Source: Microcoleus sp. EPA2
GTDB taxonomy: Bacteria > Cyanobacteriota > Cyanobacteriia > Cyanobacteriales > Microcoleaceae
Assembly: GCA_020882975.1 (NCBI GenBank)
Contig: JAHRFD010000003.1
Location: 68,732 to 132,731, forward strand
Reading direction: 5' to 3'
DNA length: 64,000 bases
The number at the start of each line of letters is the position of its first letter. Positions within the stretch are counted from its first letter, which is position 1. A model generated the notes under the pieces. The model saw only the letters and a list, made by a program, of their open reading frames with translations, did not search any database and had not been told where the DNA came from. Positions 34,178 through 44,167 of the stretch are shown here, piece after piece. The position numbers and the translations under genes were made by a program.

Positions 34178-35593
34178 CTACTTTTTGGGTTTCGTCCGCC
34201 ACGCTGTGATGCCTGCTGCCAAAAGGGCGATCGTGCCACTGAGCAAAAATGAAAATACAAAGGGATGCCACAGGATTAAGGGTGCGGGAACGTGATTTTG
34301 TTCTAGAGTCTCGAACAGTTTGTCTGTGCCGCTAGAGGCACAGATGCCACCTGCTGCTATACCGACTCCGATCGCCTGAACTTTGCTTTCTATGCGATCG
34401 TCTCGATTTTTCTCTGCTTTTTCCCTGTTGCGGAGTTCGATTTCCTGGGCGCGATCGTTCCTGGCTTGTTCTATTTCTACTATCCCTCTAATAGATGCGA
34501 TCGCCTGTTCGATTAAACTGGTTCCGTGTCGGAAATATCCTAAGTCCCCTGCTATTTGCGATCGCATCTGAGGCGCATTTTTTATACTAAAATTATTTAA
34601 TATCGATAGTTCTTCCTTATCGCTTTCAATCATAACACATATTTTCTGCAAAATCTCACTATAATTGTAAAGATTTATAGCAATTGTATTATCAAAATCT
34701 GCAAGTTTCCGCAGCAAGCGAGTATAAGTTACAGATTTGCAGAATAGTTGCTTTAACTGTTCCTGCAATTCTTGCAATTGGGAAGAACTTAATACAGTAT
34801 CCTGGGCAAATTGCTGCTGCAAAACCTCCATATTTTTCTCAATGGTGCGGTATTCGGCATCAAGTTCCTGGTAAATCGGGCGGCTGTCTTGAAAAGCCTT
34901 AATAATTTTGTGTCTGTGAAATAATAGGTTAAATATTTCCTGTTGGCAAGTGTTAAAATCTGCATCAGTTTGTTTGTCGCCCAGGAGCCAGACAAAGAGG
35001 TGTTGGGGATGGGGAAGATCGGTAAGTGAACCGTATTCAAAAATCGGACTACCAAACAGTTTACCCGATCGGTAAAAACTAGGGGGAGAATCGCCGGAAA
35101 ATAAAGAATCGCGACATTTATCAGCCAGGGGTTTGAGGGAATCTAAATTATCGGGTAAGTTTGGTTCGGTAAGCCATGCAGTAACAATCAGAGTTTGACC
35201 TAAAAAATTGTCATCCCCGGTGATGAGTAAAGCTTGATTGGGGTTAAACTTTTCAATAAAACTGACATCTAAATTATTAGCAGTGCCATCTTCCCGGCAA
35301 CCGATATTTAAACAGACAGCATAGCTATCTTGAATTTGTCGAGGTTGGGCAAAACCTTCGATCAAGGGATTGCGGGTATTAAAAGGGAGGGAAGTATCGG
35401 ACAGTAAATCGGCACAGTAGCGGTGAGAATGGGTGGGGAAAACCAGATGGGGTGTAAGTTTTTCATAACTATAGGTAAATTTGGCCAAAATCTGCTCGCA
35501 TTTTTGCCACAGAGGATTATCGCTGCCCTGGCTGTCATGATAAAGTTGGAAAGCGTATAAGTAAACGTTGGGTGCAGAAATGCGATCGCTCAT
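34178..35593 (-). CDS. Unknown 471-aa protein with C-terminal membrane helices
   Basis: The N-terminal half (SAPNVYLYAFQLYHDSQGSD...) is a soluble alpha/beta region of unknown type. The middle (about 230-400) is strongly helical and charged, with coiled-coil character (IEKNMEVLQQQFAQ, ELQEQLKQLF, EIELRNREKAEKNRDDR). Two hydrophobic helices end the protein (about 405-425 and 443-463), and the tail is basic. The layout resembles CorA-like or STAND-associated membrane effectors only superficially; I do not recognise the family. It is convergent with the multi-GAF gene (58 bp apart) and divergent from secA. Confidence 0.65.
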   Translation of the reverse strand: MSDRISAPNVYLYAFQLYHDSQGSDNPLWQKCEQILAKFTYSYEKLTPHLVFPTHSHRYCADLLSDTSLPFNTRNPLIEGFAQPRQIQDSYAVCLNIGCREDGTANNLDVSFIEKFNPNQALLITGDDNFLGQTLIVTAWLTEPNLPDNLDSLKPLADKCRDSLFSGDSPPSFYRSGKLFGSPIFEYGSLTDLPHPQHLFVWLLGDKQTDADFNTCQQEIFNLLFHRHKIIKAFQDSRPIYQELDAEYRTIEKNMEVLQQQFAQDTVLSSSQLQELQEQLKQLFCKSVTYTRLLRKLADFDNTIAINLYNYSEILQKICVMIESDKEELSILNNFSIKNAPQMRSQIAGDLGYFRHGTSLIEQAIASIRGIVEIEQARNDRAQEIELRNREKAEKNRDDRIESKVQAIGVGIAAGGICASSGTDKLFETLEQNHVPAPLILWHPFVFSFLLSGTIALLAAGITAWRTKPKK

Positions 35594-36088
35594 GTTAAAT
35601 AGGTTCTTGACGTTGTTATATAAGGATGTTTTGCTATTTGGTAATTACAACTGCTTGATTGTTGACTGTTCTTTACTCCTGACATCTACAGATAAAAACC
35701 TAGATTTTAGGTTACTGCTAAGATTATAGGCGGCCCCATCCGCGAATCGGTTACATCCCCACCGGGGATGTAAGCTAGTTTTTTCGGTAAAGGGACTACA
35801 AAATTTTCCCCGACATCTCAAAAAAACACAAGCCGTCCCAGAAGCAGGGGGCAGAAGCAGGGGGCAACAGACGCAGTTTATCGGTAATTGCATTGATTTT
35901 GTTCAAGGGAGATGAAAGACTCTGCAACGCAGTGATGGCAGGATGGAACAACAAACCGATCGCCCGTGACGGCCACAGAGCAGAGCCAATGGTTGCTACA
36001 ATCGGAAAAGGTAAATACTGTGGGTAATACTCCAGTCCCTAAAGCTGAAAGCTACTAGCTAAATTATTAAAAATCTGCCTCTGTTGCC
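35594..36088. other. Upstream region of secA without gene
   Basis: 495 bp between divergent starts. It holds the perfect hairpin TTACATCCCC-ACC-GGGGATGTAA (35751-35773) and a short GGGGGCAGAAGCA duplication near 35850. Short frames here have no family resemblance. Promoters for both flanking genes must lie here but I cannot place them. Confidence 0.5.
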
Positions 36089-38902
36089 ATGTTTAAAAAT
36101 CTGCTCGGCGATCCCAACGCACGCAAGCTTAGAAAATTTCAGCCTTGGGTAGCTGATATCACAATCTTAGAAGAAGAAATCCGCGCCCTAACAGACGAGG
36201 AACTCAGAGGCAAAACCGCTGAGTTTAAACAACGTCTGGCGAAAGCTAAGTCTCTCAACGACGAAAAAGAGATTCTAGACGAAATCTTGCCAGAAGCTTT
36301 TGCGGTGGTGCGGGAAGCGGGACAGCGAGTTTTAGGAATGCGCCACTTTGATGTGCAACTCCTGGGCGGCATCATCCTGCACAAAGGTCAAATTGCCGAA
36401 ATGAAAACCGGCGAAGGAAAAACTCTGGTAGCGACACTGCCGGCGTACCTCAACGCCCTCAACGGCAAAGGGGTACACATCATCACCGTCAACGATTATC
36501 TCGCGAGGCGGGACGCGGAATGGATGGGGCAGGTGCACCGGTTCCTGGGATTGACTGTGGGACTGATTCAGCAGGGCATGGATCAGGGGGAACGAAAGAA
36601 AAACTATAACTGTGATATCACCTACGCGACGAACAGCGAGGTGGGCTTTGACTATTTGCGGGATAACATGGCTACTGTCATGGAAGAGGTAGTGCAGCGT
36701 CCTTTTAATTTCTGCGTGATTGACGAAGTGGACTCGGTGCTAATCGATGAAGCCCGGACACCTCTGATTATTTCCGGCCAAGTGGAGCGCCCCAGCGAGA
36801 AGTACATCCGGGCCTCGGAGGTAGCGGCCGCCCTGAGAAAGGAAAATGAAGAACATTACGAAGTTGACGAAAAGGCTCGGAATGTGCTATTGACGGATGA
36901 AGGATTTGGGGAAGCTGAGCGGTTGTTGGGAGTTACGGATTTGTACGATCCGGCAGATCCTTGGGCGCATTATATTTTTAATGCGATTAAGGCGAAGGAA
37001 TTGTTTATCAAGGATGTCAACTACATCGTCCGTGAGAATGAGGTGGTGATTGTTGATGAGTTTACCGGGCGGGTGATGCCGGGACGGCGCTGGAGTGATG
37101 GTTTGCATCAGGCGATCGAAGCGAAGGAACGGGCGGAAATTCAGCCGGAAACTCAGACGTTGGCGACGATTACCTATCAAAATTTCTTTTTGCTTTATCC
37201 GAAGCTGTCGGGGATGACTGGGACGGCGAAGACGGAAGAGGCGGAGTTTGGCAAGATTTATAATCTGGAAGTGACGCTGATTCCGACAAACCGGATTCCT
37301 AGCCGTAAAGACCTGTCGGATATGGTTTACAAAACGGAAAATGGTAAGTGGAATGCTATAGCCCAAGAATGCGCGGAAATGCACGGCCAAGGCCGCCCGG
37401 TGCTAGTGGGTACTACGAGTATCGAAAAGTCGGAATTGCTGTCGAGGTTGCTGACGGAACTGAGGATTCCTCACAACTTGCTGAATGCCAAACCAGAAAA
37501 TGTGGAACGAGAGTCGGAAATCATTGCTCAAGCCGGACGCAAGGGTGCGGTGACGATCGCCACTAACATGGCTGGCCGCGGTACTGATATTATTTTGGGG
37601 GGGAATTCCGAGTATATGGGGCGGTTGAAATTGCGGGAGTATTTGATGCCCCGGATTGTGAGGCCCGATGATGAGGAAGGATTTGTACCCGTACAAGTGC
37701 CGGGTATTAGTGGCCGGCCCGCTGCTCAAGGTTTTGCTCCCACTAAGAAAAAGATGAAGTCTTGGAAGGCTTCAGCGCAGATTTTCCCGACAGAAATCTC
37801 GAAAAATGCCGAACAAATGTTGAAGGTGGCGGTGGATTTGGCTGTCAAGGAATACGGGGAGCGATCGCTCTCGGAATTGGAAGCAGATGATAAAATCGCT
37901 GTAGCTTCGGAAAAAGCGCCCACCAACGACCCAGTAATTCAAAAACTGCGGGAAGTTTACAAATTAATTCGCAGCGAATACGATGCTTTTACCAGCACCG
38001 AACATGATGAAGTGGTCAACTTCGGAGGCCTCCACGTCATCGGTACAGAACGCCACGAATCCCGGCGGATTGACAATCAGTTGCGCGGCCGCGCGGGACG
38101 CCAGGGAGACCCTGGTTCTACGCGGTTTTTCTTGAGTTTGGAAGATAATTTGCTGCGGATTTTCGGTGGGGAACGGGTGGCTGGTTTGATGAAAGCTTTT
38201 GGGGTAGAGGAAGATATGCCGATCGAATCGGGAATGCTAACTCGTTCCTTAGAAGGCGCCCAGAAAAAAGTTGAAACCTACTATTATGACATCCGCAAAC
38301 AGGTATTTGAGTACGACGAAGTGATGAACAATCAACGTCGAGCCATCTATGCTGAACGCCGTCGGGTATTAGAAGGTTTGGACTCCAAGGAACAGGTGAT
38401 TAAGTATGCAGAACAGACAATGGACGACATTGTGGGAGCATACATCAATCCCGATTTACCTTCGGAAGAGTGGGAACTAGAAAAACTGGTCAGCAAGGTG
38501 AAGGAATTTGTTTATTTGCTAGCTGACATGACACCGGATCAACTAGAAGATTTGTCAGTAGAAGAAATTAAGACTTTCCTCCACGAACAAGTTCGCAATG
38601 CTTACGATATGAAAGAATCGGAAGTGAATGCAATCCGAGCTGATTTGATGCGAGATGCGGAACGGTTCTTTATTTTGCAACAAATTGACACTTTGTGGCG
38701 AGAACATTTGCAACAAATGGATGCTTTGCGCGAGTCTGTCGGGCTGCGCGGTTACGGGCAAAAAGACCCGTTAATCGAGTACAAAACAGAAGGTTACGAG
38801 CTGTTTTTGGATATGATGACGGATATTCGCCGCAACGTGGTTTATTCGCTGTTCCAGTTCCAGCCACAGCCAGCCATGCAAGTTTCGACAGAGATGGTTT
38901 GA
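36089..38902 (+). CDS. secA: Preprotein translocase subunit SecA
   Basis: The motor ATPase of the Sec pathway, serving plasma and thylakoid membranes in cyanobacteria. The full-length 937-residue protein has Walker [10 protein letters not shown] (about residues 104-112), [28 protein letters not shown] and DEAD-type [18 protein letters not shown]. The helicase motif [10 protein letters not shown] and [12 protein letters not shown] are present, as is the C-terminal scaffold [19 protein letters not shown]. The short C-terminus lacks the CxCxxxxxCH zinc domain of E. coli SecA, as usual in cyanobacteria. Intact and monocistronic. Confidence 0.98.
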   Translation: MFKNLLGDPNARKLRKFQPWVADITILEEEIRALTDEELRGKTAEFKQRLAKAKSLNDEKEILDEILPEAFAVVREAGQRVLGMRHFDVQLLGGIILHKGQIAEMKTGEGKTLVATLPAYLNALNGKGVHIITVNDYLARRDAEWMGQVHRFLGLTVGLIQQGMDQGERKKNYNCDITYATNSEVGFDYLRDNMATVMEEVVQRPFNFCVIDEVDSVLIDEARTPLIISGQVERPSEKYIRASEVAAALRKENEEHYEVDEKARNVLLTDEGFGEAERLLGVTDLYDPADPWAHYIFNAIKAKELFIKDVNYIVRENEVVIVDEFTGRVMPGRRWSDGLHQAIEAKERAEIQPETQTLATITYQNFFLLYPKLSGMTGTAKTEEAEFGKIYNLEVTLIPTNRIPSRKDLSDMVYKTENGKWNAIAQECAEMHGQGRPVLVGTTSIEKSELLSRLLTELRIPHNLLNAKPENVERESEIIAQAGRKGAVTIATNMAGRGTDIILGGNSEYMGRLKLREYLMPRIVRPDDEEGFVPVQVPGISGRPAAQGFAPTKKKMKSWKASAQIFPTEISKNAEQMLKVAVDLAVKEYGERSLSELEADDKIAVASEKAPTNDPVIQKLREVYKLIRSEYDAFTSTEHDEVVNFGGLHVIGTERHESRRIDNQLRGRAGRQGDPGSTRFFLSLEDNLLRIFGGERVAGLMKAFGVEEDMPIESGMLTRSLEGAQKKVETYYYDIRKQVFEYDEVMNNQRRAIYAERRRVLEGLDSKEQVIKYAEQTMDDIVGAYINPDLPSEEWELEKLVSKVKEFVYLLADMTPDQLEDLSVEEIKTFLHEQVRNAYDMKESEVNAIRADLMRDAERFFILQQIDTLWREHLQQMDALRESVGLRGYGQKDPLIEYKTEGYELFLDMMTDIRRNVVYSLFQFQPQPAMQVSTEMV

Positions 38903-38937
38903 AAATAGTTAATGGTTGACTGTTGACACTTTTTGCT

Positions 38938-39049
38938 CGTTCCCAGACAGAGCCTGGGAACGCAGATCCGGAGGCAGAGCCTCCTCTTTTGCTCCCCCAA
39001 GGGAGGCAGAGCAAGAGTGATATTGGTTCCCAGGCTCTGTCTGGGAACC
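38938..39049. repeat. Dispersed palindromic repeat (GTTCCCAG type), copy A
   Basis: Nested hairpins: GTTCCCAGACAGAGCCTGGGAAC, an internal GGAGGCAGAGCCTCC and a closing GGTTCCCAGGCTCTGTCTGG. CTGGGAACGCAGATCCGGAG is shared exactly with copy B at 43335-43410. It lies directly 3' of secA. Confidence 0.85.
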
Positions 39050-39132
39050 AGTTAATTTTATGGATTTTTTGTTACGGATTGCTGGCTGCAAACATTAATG
39101 CAGTTGGTTAAAAGTCTCAAGGAAATTTGAGA

Positions 39133-39426
39133 TTAAACCCAATCTTCTTGGTCGCTTTTTTGTTTCCTATAAACTTCACCTTGGGCGTGAATTTTTCGGG
39201 TTTGTTCGTAAAGAGTTTCTGGTGTAAGATTCCATTTTTGCAGGACTTTTTCTAAGTCTTTTTGGATATCTCTAGCACCAGGAAAGCCGCGGTAACGAAT
39301 TTTGAGTCTGGCTAATTCTGATAAATTGTAGTCGGTTGCTTCAGAGGTTAATAAAGTATCGACTGTAGCGCGATCGCGTCGATATTGGGGATGCTGTTGA
39401 TCTTGAGTCTTTTCTATGGAATCCAT
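39133..39426 (-). CDS. DUF3288 family protein
   Basis: A 97-residue small soluble protein found throughout cyanobacteria. The family pattern is clear: KTQDQQHPQYRRDRATVDTLL, then TDYNLSELARLKIRYRGFPG, ARDIQKDLEKVLQKW and a C-terminal EVYRKQ...EDWV. I start at ATG 39426 (MDSIEKTQDQ), which matches the family N-terminus; an upstream ATG would add nine residues. Function is unknown. It follows secA convergently with a palindromic repeat between them. Confidence 0.85.
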   Translation of the reverse strand: MDSIEKTQDQQHPQYRRDRATVDTLLTSEATDYNLSELARLKIRYRGFPGARDIQKDLEKVLQKWNLTPETLYEQTRKIHAQGEVYRKQKSDQEDWV

Positions 39427-39577
39427 ACTAAGTAAGTGGGTACAAATAAACATTACATAGGAGCGGGCGGGTTTAGGAGATTATTAGTTTTAGGCTATTA
39501 TGGTTGGTAAAACCCGCCCCTAAAATTCATGTTTTTCTATTATTGGTTTTTTGCGTTTAATATCAAATCCTATCTTC

Positions 39578-39648
39578 ATCGGAATTATTCAGATCTCTAT
39601 TCTCGGACTCTGTGTCCTCTGTGTTCTCTGCGGTAAAATAATTCCGAT
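39578..39648. mobile_element. MITE-like element with 12-bp perfect TIRs
   Basis: ATCGGAATTATT at 39578-39589 is matched exactly by inverted AATAATTCCGAT at 39637-39648. The interior (TCGGACTCTGTGTCCTCTG) matches 51455-51486 in opposite orientation. A partial relative (TCTCTGCGTTCTCTGCG) lies near 44130-44160. No coding capacity. Confidence 0.7.
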
Positions 39649-39674
39649 CCAACGTTAATGAATAATTATAACCA

Positions 39675-39706
39675 GAGTCCCGACTTCGCAGCAGAAGTCG
39701 GGACTC
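39675..39706. repeat. Perfect hairpin 3' of the WD40 kinase-like gene
   Basis: GAGTCCCGACTTC-GCAGCA-GAAGTCGGGACTC is a perfect 13-bp stem 52 bp past the stop codon of the minus-strand gene. No clear T-run follows on that strand, so I call it a hairpin and possible terminator rather than a certain one. Confidence 0.7.
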
Positions 39707-39757
39707 TCAAAAAACAGCGTTTTACTGAAGGGATTCTAACTCCGAGCGATCGCACAA

Positions 39758-41887
39758 TCAAGGAGAAAGCCGCCACACCTTAATCGTGTCATCAAAACTA
39801 CCACTGACGAGAGTTTGATCTTGAGGATTAAAAGCCAATTCTACCCAAGTAGCATGACCTTTAAGCGTACCAGTCATTTCGCCAGTATTCGTCTGCCACA
39901 GCTTGATAGTGCCACTCAAGTCGCTGCTGGCCAACTTGTCACCATTGGGACTAAAAGCTAGAGACTGAATTCGATCGGCATGGCCAATCAAAGTCCGCAA
40001 TAAAGAACCCTTGGGCTGTAGAGAATCATGACTTACTTTGATTTTCCAACTAAAATCATGAGACTCAAGGCGATCGGAATTGTCTGTAAAATTCGGTAAC
40101 TGAGAATCCCCAGGTAAAGGAGACTCATGATTAGGACTAATGTCCCACAACTTCACAGTCTTGTCCCAACTACCACTGGCGAGAGTTTGACCGTCGGGGC
40201 TGATAACAAGAGACCAAACGGCGTCAGAATGGCCAATTATAGTCTGTTTCAATTCACCAGTCTGGGAGTTCCAAAGCTTGATAGTACCATCGCTGTTGCC
40301 AGTAGCTAGAGTTTGGCGATCGGGACTGAAAGCCACCGACTGTACCCGATCCGAAAGCCCTTTAAAAGCTTCTAACTCAACAGCGTCGTCTACTTGCCAC
40401 AATTTCAAAGTTTTGTCCTTACCGACACTGGCAATTACCGTACCATCGGGACTGAAAGCCACGGAGAACACGCCATCTTTGTGTCCTTCCCAACTCCGAA
40501 TCAACTTGCCGGTGTAGAGATTCCACAATTTAATTGTATTATCAGCACCGCCGCTGGCGATCGTCCGGCCATCAGGACTAACAGCCACGGACCACACCGG
40601 GCCGGAATGTCCGGCTAAAACCTTGAGCACTTTGCCGTGACGCTTGTGCAGGAGGCGAATTGTCCCGTCGTTATTACCACTGACTATGGCGCGGCCGTTG
40701 GGGGTGACAGCCACTGCCCAAACGGGGTTTTGGTCAAGAGTAGTCAGAGTTCGCACCGCCACAGGTTCTGGTGATGTCTGAGGCTGGAAATCGGACATGG
40801 GCGGGGGATTGAACCGAATTTCAGGAATAGTAGCAGGTTCTTGATAAGTGAAAGCCTGGGGCTGGGGAGACTGGAAACGAGAACCCAGAACCAGGGATAG
40901 CAAGCCGACAACCGCCCCAGCCCAAGCGGCTAAAGTCCACTGTGGCTGGCCCAGAATCAGATCCATCGATGCCGGGCCATGTTTGATGTCTTGGAGAATT
41001 GCCGAGGCTGTGGGATAGCGTTTCGAGGTTTCGCGCTGTACCATGCGATCGAGAATGCGGCCTAGTCTTGCCGAAACCGGCACTTTCAAATAATGTCGCC
41101 AGGCCCAGGTATCTGCTTTGATATCAAACAAATCAAAGGGTGACATTCCCGTTAGCAAATGAATGCAGGTGATGCCTAAACTATAGATATCGCTGCTGGG
41201 AATAGCTTGACCTTGAATTTGTTCTGGGGCTGCGTATTCAGCAGCACCGATGGCTGTGGCTGTTTTGAGCGGGCCGCTGTTAGCGGGAATTGCTGAGCCG
41301 AAATCGACTAAAGCTAGACCTCCGAGACTTTCCTTTTCTCCCAAAGCTGTCACTGCTTGAGGGGATTTCCGGTGAATAATAATATTGGATGGTTTGATAT
41401 CTCGGTGAATCAGTTGATGGTCGTGAACAAATTGCAGTACGGGCAACAATTCGCTCAGGATATACCAAATGTGAATTTCTTTAAAAACACCTTTTTCCAA
41501 GAGTTGGGTGGCCAAATTGCGACCTTCGATGTATTCTTGTACCAAATACTGGCGGGAGTCGAGTTCAAAAGATGCCAGTAGTTGTGGTATTTGGGGATGT
41601 TTTCCCAACTCATCTATGGCCCAGTCTGGGGCGCGAAATGTGGGATTTGGTAGTTTTTGACCGTCAGCGACTGTTTCGGCCCCGAAAAATTGTTGAATTA
41701 CGCAACGGGGTTGGGAAGGTTGGTCTTCATCTACTGCTAAAAAGGTGCGGGTTGTGAGACTTTCACCTAGGGTGTGAAAGACTCGGTAGCGCCCTTTTAG
41801 TAGCAAATTCGAGCCGCAACTTTGGCATACTGTAGCGCGATCGAGATTTTGGGGGTGAGGACAATGGGAATTGATGCAGTAACTCAT
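39758..41887 (-). CDS. WD40-fused Ser/Thr kinase homologue, predicted pseudokinase
   Basis: A 709-residue paralogue of the kinase at 22702-24762: zinc ribbon (CINSHCPHPQ...CQSCGS), kinase-like domain, membrane helix (about 318-335) and seven WD40 repeats with a 45-residue insert between blades 5 and 6. HRDIKPSN (161-168) and VDFGSA (194-199) are intact. But the glycine loop reads LGESLTTRTF instead of LGxGGFGxT, the beta3 Lys is Gln65 (CVIQQF for CVIKQ), and the alphaC Glu region reads FRAPDWAIDEL. Three ATP-binding elements are lost together while the frame is intact, so I infer a scaffold or sensor pseudokinase. Start ATG at 41887. Confidence 0.88.
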   Translation of the reverse strand: MSYCINSHCPHPQNLDRATVCQSCGSNLLLKGRYRVFHTLGESLTTRTFLAVDEDQPSQPRCVIQQFFGAETVADGQKLPNPTFRAPDWAIDELGKHPQIPQLLASFELDSRQYLVQEYIEGRNLATQLLEKGVFKEIHIWYILSELLPVLQFVHDHQLIHRDIKPSNIIIHRKSPQAVTALGEKESLGGLALVDFGSAIPANSGPLKTATAIGAAEYAAPEQIQGQAIPSSDIYSLGITCIHLLTGMSPFDLFDIKADTWAWRHYLKVPVSARLGRILDRMVQRETSKRYPTASAILQDIKHGPASMDLILGQPQWTLAAWAGAVVGLLSLVLGSRFQSPQPQAFTYQEPATIPEIRFNPPPMSDFQPQTSPEPVAVRTLTTLDQNPVWAVAVTPNGRAIVSGNNDGTIRLLHKRHGKVLKVLAGHSGPVWSVAVSPDGRTIASGGADNTIKLWNLYTGKLIRSWEGHKDGVFSVAFSPDGTVIASVGKDKTLKLWQVDDAVELEAFKGLSDRVQSVAFSPDRQTLATGNSDGTIKLWNSQTGELKQTIIGHSDAVWSLVISPDGQTLASGSWDKTVKLWDISPNHESPLPGDSQLPNFTDNSDRLESHDFSWKIKVSHDSLQPKGSLLRTLIGHADRIQSLAFSPNGDKLASSDLSGTIKLWQTNTGEMTGTLKGHATWVELAFNPQDQTLVSGSFDDTIKVWRLSP

Positions 41888-42334
41888 TTGTCTTTCCGCT
41901 GGAGACCCCCATCAGACTCTGGTTAGTGGGGGAGGAAAGCGGGGCGGTGGGTGCCGCTTCCTGTGGGCAAATTAAATGATTGCAATATTTGTTCTATGAT
42001 AATTGTTTCCCAGATTTTAGCCACTCTTGCCAAGGTCGATCGCGCGTAAAATATTATTACTGACCGCAAGCTGCTGGGCTAGAGTCGCCAGATTCATCCC
42101 TAGGCTCAAATCGTCAATCTCCCACCTCAAATCCCTTGAGTTTCCTGTGAGGGCTGTTTAATATGTCGATCGCGCCCTGGTTGTGAAATTGTTGGGTTTT
42201 AGTAACATTACGTTATAATTTATTTGTGATTTGGCCGCGAAATAGTCGCTTCTTGGCGCTGTGTTCGCTGAAGACTGCTGGATAACTTGTTGAATATTCT
42301 CGAACCAGTAACTACTAAATTTTAACTATTACTT
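41888..42334. other. Intergenic region upstream of msrP
   Basis: 447 bp between divergent genes with no recognisable gene. The only assignable element is the candidate promoter at 42192-42219. Confidence 0.5.
42192..42219 (+). promoter_or_regulatory. Candidate sigma70-type promoter for msrP
   Basis: TTGGGT and TATAAT are separated by 16 bp, giving an untranslated leader of roughly 110 bases before the msrP ATG. Confidence 0.45.
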
Positions 42335-43318
42335 ATGCCGTTGATTCGTATTCCAAAATCCTGGGAAATTCTCGATCGAGAAATTACTCCAGAAAGCGTC
42401 TTTCTCAACCGTCGCCGGTTTATGACCAATTTAATTGGAGTCGGTGTCAGTGCTTCACTCCTGCCACTTGCGGGCTGCAAGAGCAATTCTGGATCGAATA
42501 CAGCTTTGGAACAAACAGCAACTCAAGCATATTCCGGCTTAACCCGCAATGGAGCTTTCGCTAAAGTCGATCGGGCAATTACAGACGAAGCCCTAGCGAC
42601 AAAATACAATAACTTTTATGAATACGGCGGCACAAAATCTATTTGGGAAGCAGCCCAAGCCTTACCCACCGAAAACTGGAAAGTAGAAGTTACAGGTTTA
42701 GTAAAAAATCCTCGAATTTATGACATTGACCAACTCTCCAAAAAATTCCCCCTCGAAGAAAGAGTCTATCGATTTCGCTGCGTAGAAGCGTGGGCGATGG
42801 TAGTTCCCTGGGTAGGATTTCCGATGAAATTGCTGATGGCTGATGTCGAACCCACATCCAAGGCAAAATTTGTTCGCTTCACATCTTTTTACGACCCCAA
42901 AATTACTCCCGGTCCCGGTTTGATGTCGCAATTTTATCCTTGGCCTTATACCGAAGGTATGCGAATCGAAGAAATGGCGAACGATTTAGCCTTTTTTGCC
43001 ACAGGTTTGTACGGCAGAAAACTACCAAAACAAAATGGCGCGCCACTGCGGCAAGTAATTCCTTGGAAATACGGTTTTAAGGGTGCAAAATCCATTGTTA
43101 AAATTGAATTTGTGGAGAAACAGCCAGCGACTTTTTGGAATACAATAGGTCCGAATGAATACGGTTTTGAAGCAAATGTCAATCCCGATAAACCACACCC
43201 AAGATGGTCACAAGCTAGCGAAAGAATAGTAGGGCCTGGTAACAGTTGGTCGTGGGAAACTCGCCCGACTTTGCCCTATAACGGCTACGGAGAATATGTT
43301 GCCAGTTTGTACAGTTAA
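42335..43318 (+). CDS. msrP: Protein-methionine-sulfoxide reductase catalytic subunit MsrP (YedY-like)
   Basis: A molybdopterin oxidoreductase of the sulfite oxidase fold that reduces methionine sulfoxide in exported proteins. The 327-residue protein has a twin-arginine-type signal (NRRRFMTNLIGVGVSASLLPLAG, residues 26-48, split here by its RRxF motif and hydrophobic core). The Mo-ligand cysteine is Cys149 in YRFRCVEAWAM. WVGFPM, YTEGMRIEEA-like and KYGFKGAKSI segments are conserved. It is intact. The usual heme-membrane partner MsrQ is not adjacent. It acts outside the cytoplasm after Tat export. Confidence 0.93.
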   Translation: MPLIRIPKSWEILDREITPESVFLNRRRFMTNLIGVGVSASLLPLAGCKSNSGSNTALEQTATQAYSGLTRNGAFAKVDRAITDEALATKYNNFYEYGGTKSIWEAAQALPTENWKVEVTGLVKNPRIYDIDQLSKKFPLEERVYRFRCVEAWAMVVPWVGFPMKLLMADVEPTSKAKFVRFTSFYDPKITPGPGLMSQFYPWPYTEGMRIEEMANDLAFFATGLYGRKLPKQNGAPLRQVIPWKYGFKGAKSIVKIEFVEKQPATFWNTIGPNEYGFEANVNPDKPHPRWSQASERIVGPGNSWSWETRPTLPYNGYGEYVASLYS

Positions 43319-43334
43319 CTGACGGAAAATCCCT

Positions 43335-43410
43335 CGTTCCTAGGCTCTGCCTGGGAACGCAGATCCGGAGGCTCTGCCTCCCTATTCCCGCAAGGCAGAG
43401 CCTGGGAACG
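43335..43410. repeat. Dispersed palindromic repeat (GTTCCCAG type), copy B
   Basis: CGTTCCTAGGCTCTGCCTGG, then the segment shared with copy A, GGAGGCTCTGCCTCC and a closing AGGCAGAGCCTGGGAACG. It is a shorter version of the element at 38938-39049, placed 16 bp after the msrP stop. Confidence 0.85.
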
Positions 43411-43446
43411 ATAAAAAAATTGATGAAGCTACCAAGGAATTGTTAA

Positions 43447-44106
43447 ATGGTAACAACAACATCAACTCCCGTCGAACAGCAAGTTACCCCAGAAAACCGA
43501 GTAGTTTTAAAAGGTGTCAGTTGGTCAACTTTTAAAGCATTGCTGGCAGATGTTGGGGACGATAGAGCTTGGAGAATTGCTTACGATAGAGGAGTATTAG
43601 AAATCAGGATGCCACTGGAAGAACACGAAGAACCCAAACGACTGATAGAAAGCTTTGTGGAAGCTATTGTAGATGAGCTGGAAATTGAACTTAGAAGTCT
43701 CGGTTCTCTGACTATCGAACGAGAAGATTTAACTCGCGCTGTGGAACCAGATTCCTGTTTCTATATTCAAAATGAATATTTAGTTAGAGGCCGAAATATC
43801 AATTTACCAAATGACCCGCCACCTGATTTAGCAATAGAGTCGGATTACACGAATTCTTCTGTTAATAAAGATGCCATATATGCTGCTATTGGGGTTCCAG
43901 AACTTTGGAGATATCGGCGACAATCTCTGCAAGTTTATCAACTTGTGGAGGGGAAATATGAAAAGTGCGATCGCAGTTTAGCTTTTCCGTTTTTACCTGT
44001 TGCCGAAATTCCGGGTTTCATCGAACAAAGCAGAACTATCGGACAGCGTTCGGCTGTGCGTTTGTTTCGGCAAAGAATTAGAGAAATTTTGCAGAGTCAA
44101 AAATAA
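43447..44106 (+). CDS. Uma2 family endonuclease-like protein (DUF820)
   Basis: A 219-residue DUF820/Uma2 protein with the PD-(D/E)XK-like pattern: GVLEIRMPLEEHE near residue 50, the acidic site EPDSCFYI and PPPDLAIESDYTNSS (about 124-140), then GVPELWRY. The C-terminus (RLFRQRIREILQ) replaces the coiled coil seen in the other Uma2 gene at 7274-7996, to which it is only distantly related. Standalone Uma2 genes are abundant in cyanobacteria and their role is unknown. It lies between msrP and the convergent miaA. Confidence 0.88.
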   Translation: MVTTTSTPVEQQVTPENRVVLKGVSWSTFKALLADVGDDRAWRIAYDRGVLEIRMPLEEHEEPKRLIESFVEAIVDELEIELRSLGSLTIEREDLTRAVEPDSCFYIQNEYLVRGRNINLPNDPPPDLAIESDYTNSSVNKDAIYAAIGVPELWRYRRQSLQVYQLVEGKYEKCDRSLAFPFLPVAEIPGFIEQSRTIGQRSAVRLFRQRIREILQSQK

Positions 44107-44167
44107 CACTTACTCTCTCCTTACATCCTTCTCTGCGTTCTCTGCGCCCTCTGCGGTAAAAAAATCC

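Noticed and set aside
35645-35893. Minus-strand 82-codon frame upstream of secA
   Set aside because: It covers a hairpin and G-run duplications in a divergent promoter region; no family resemblance.
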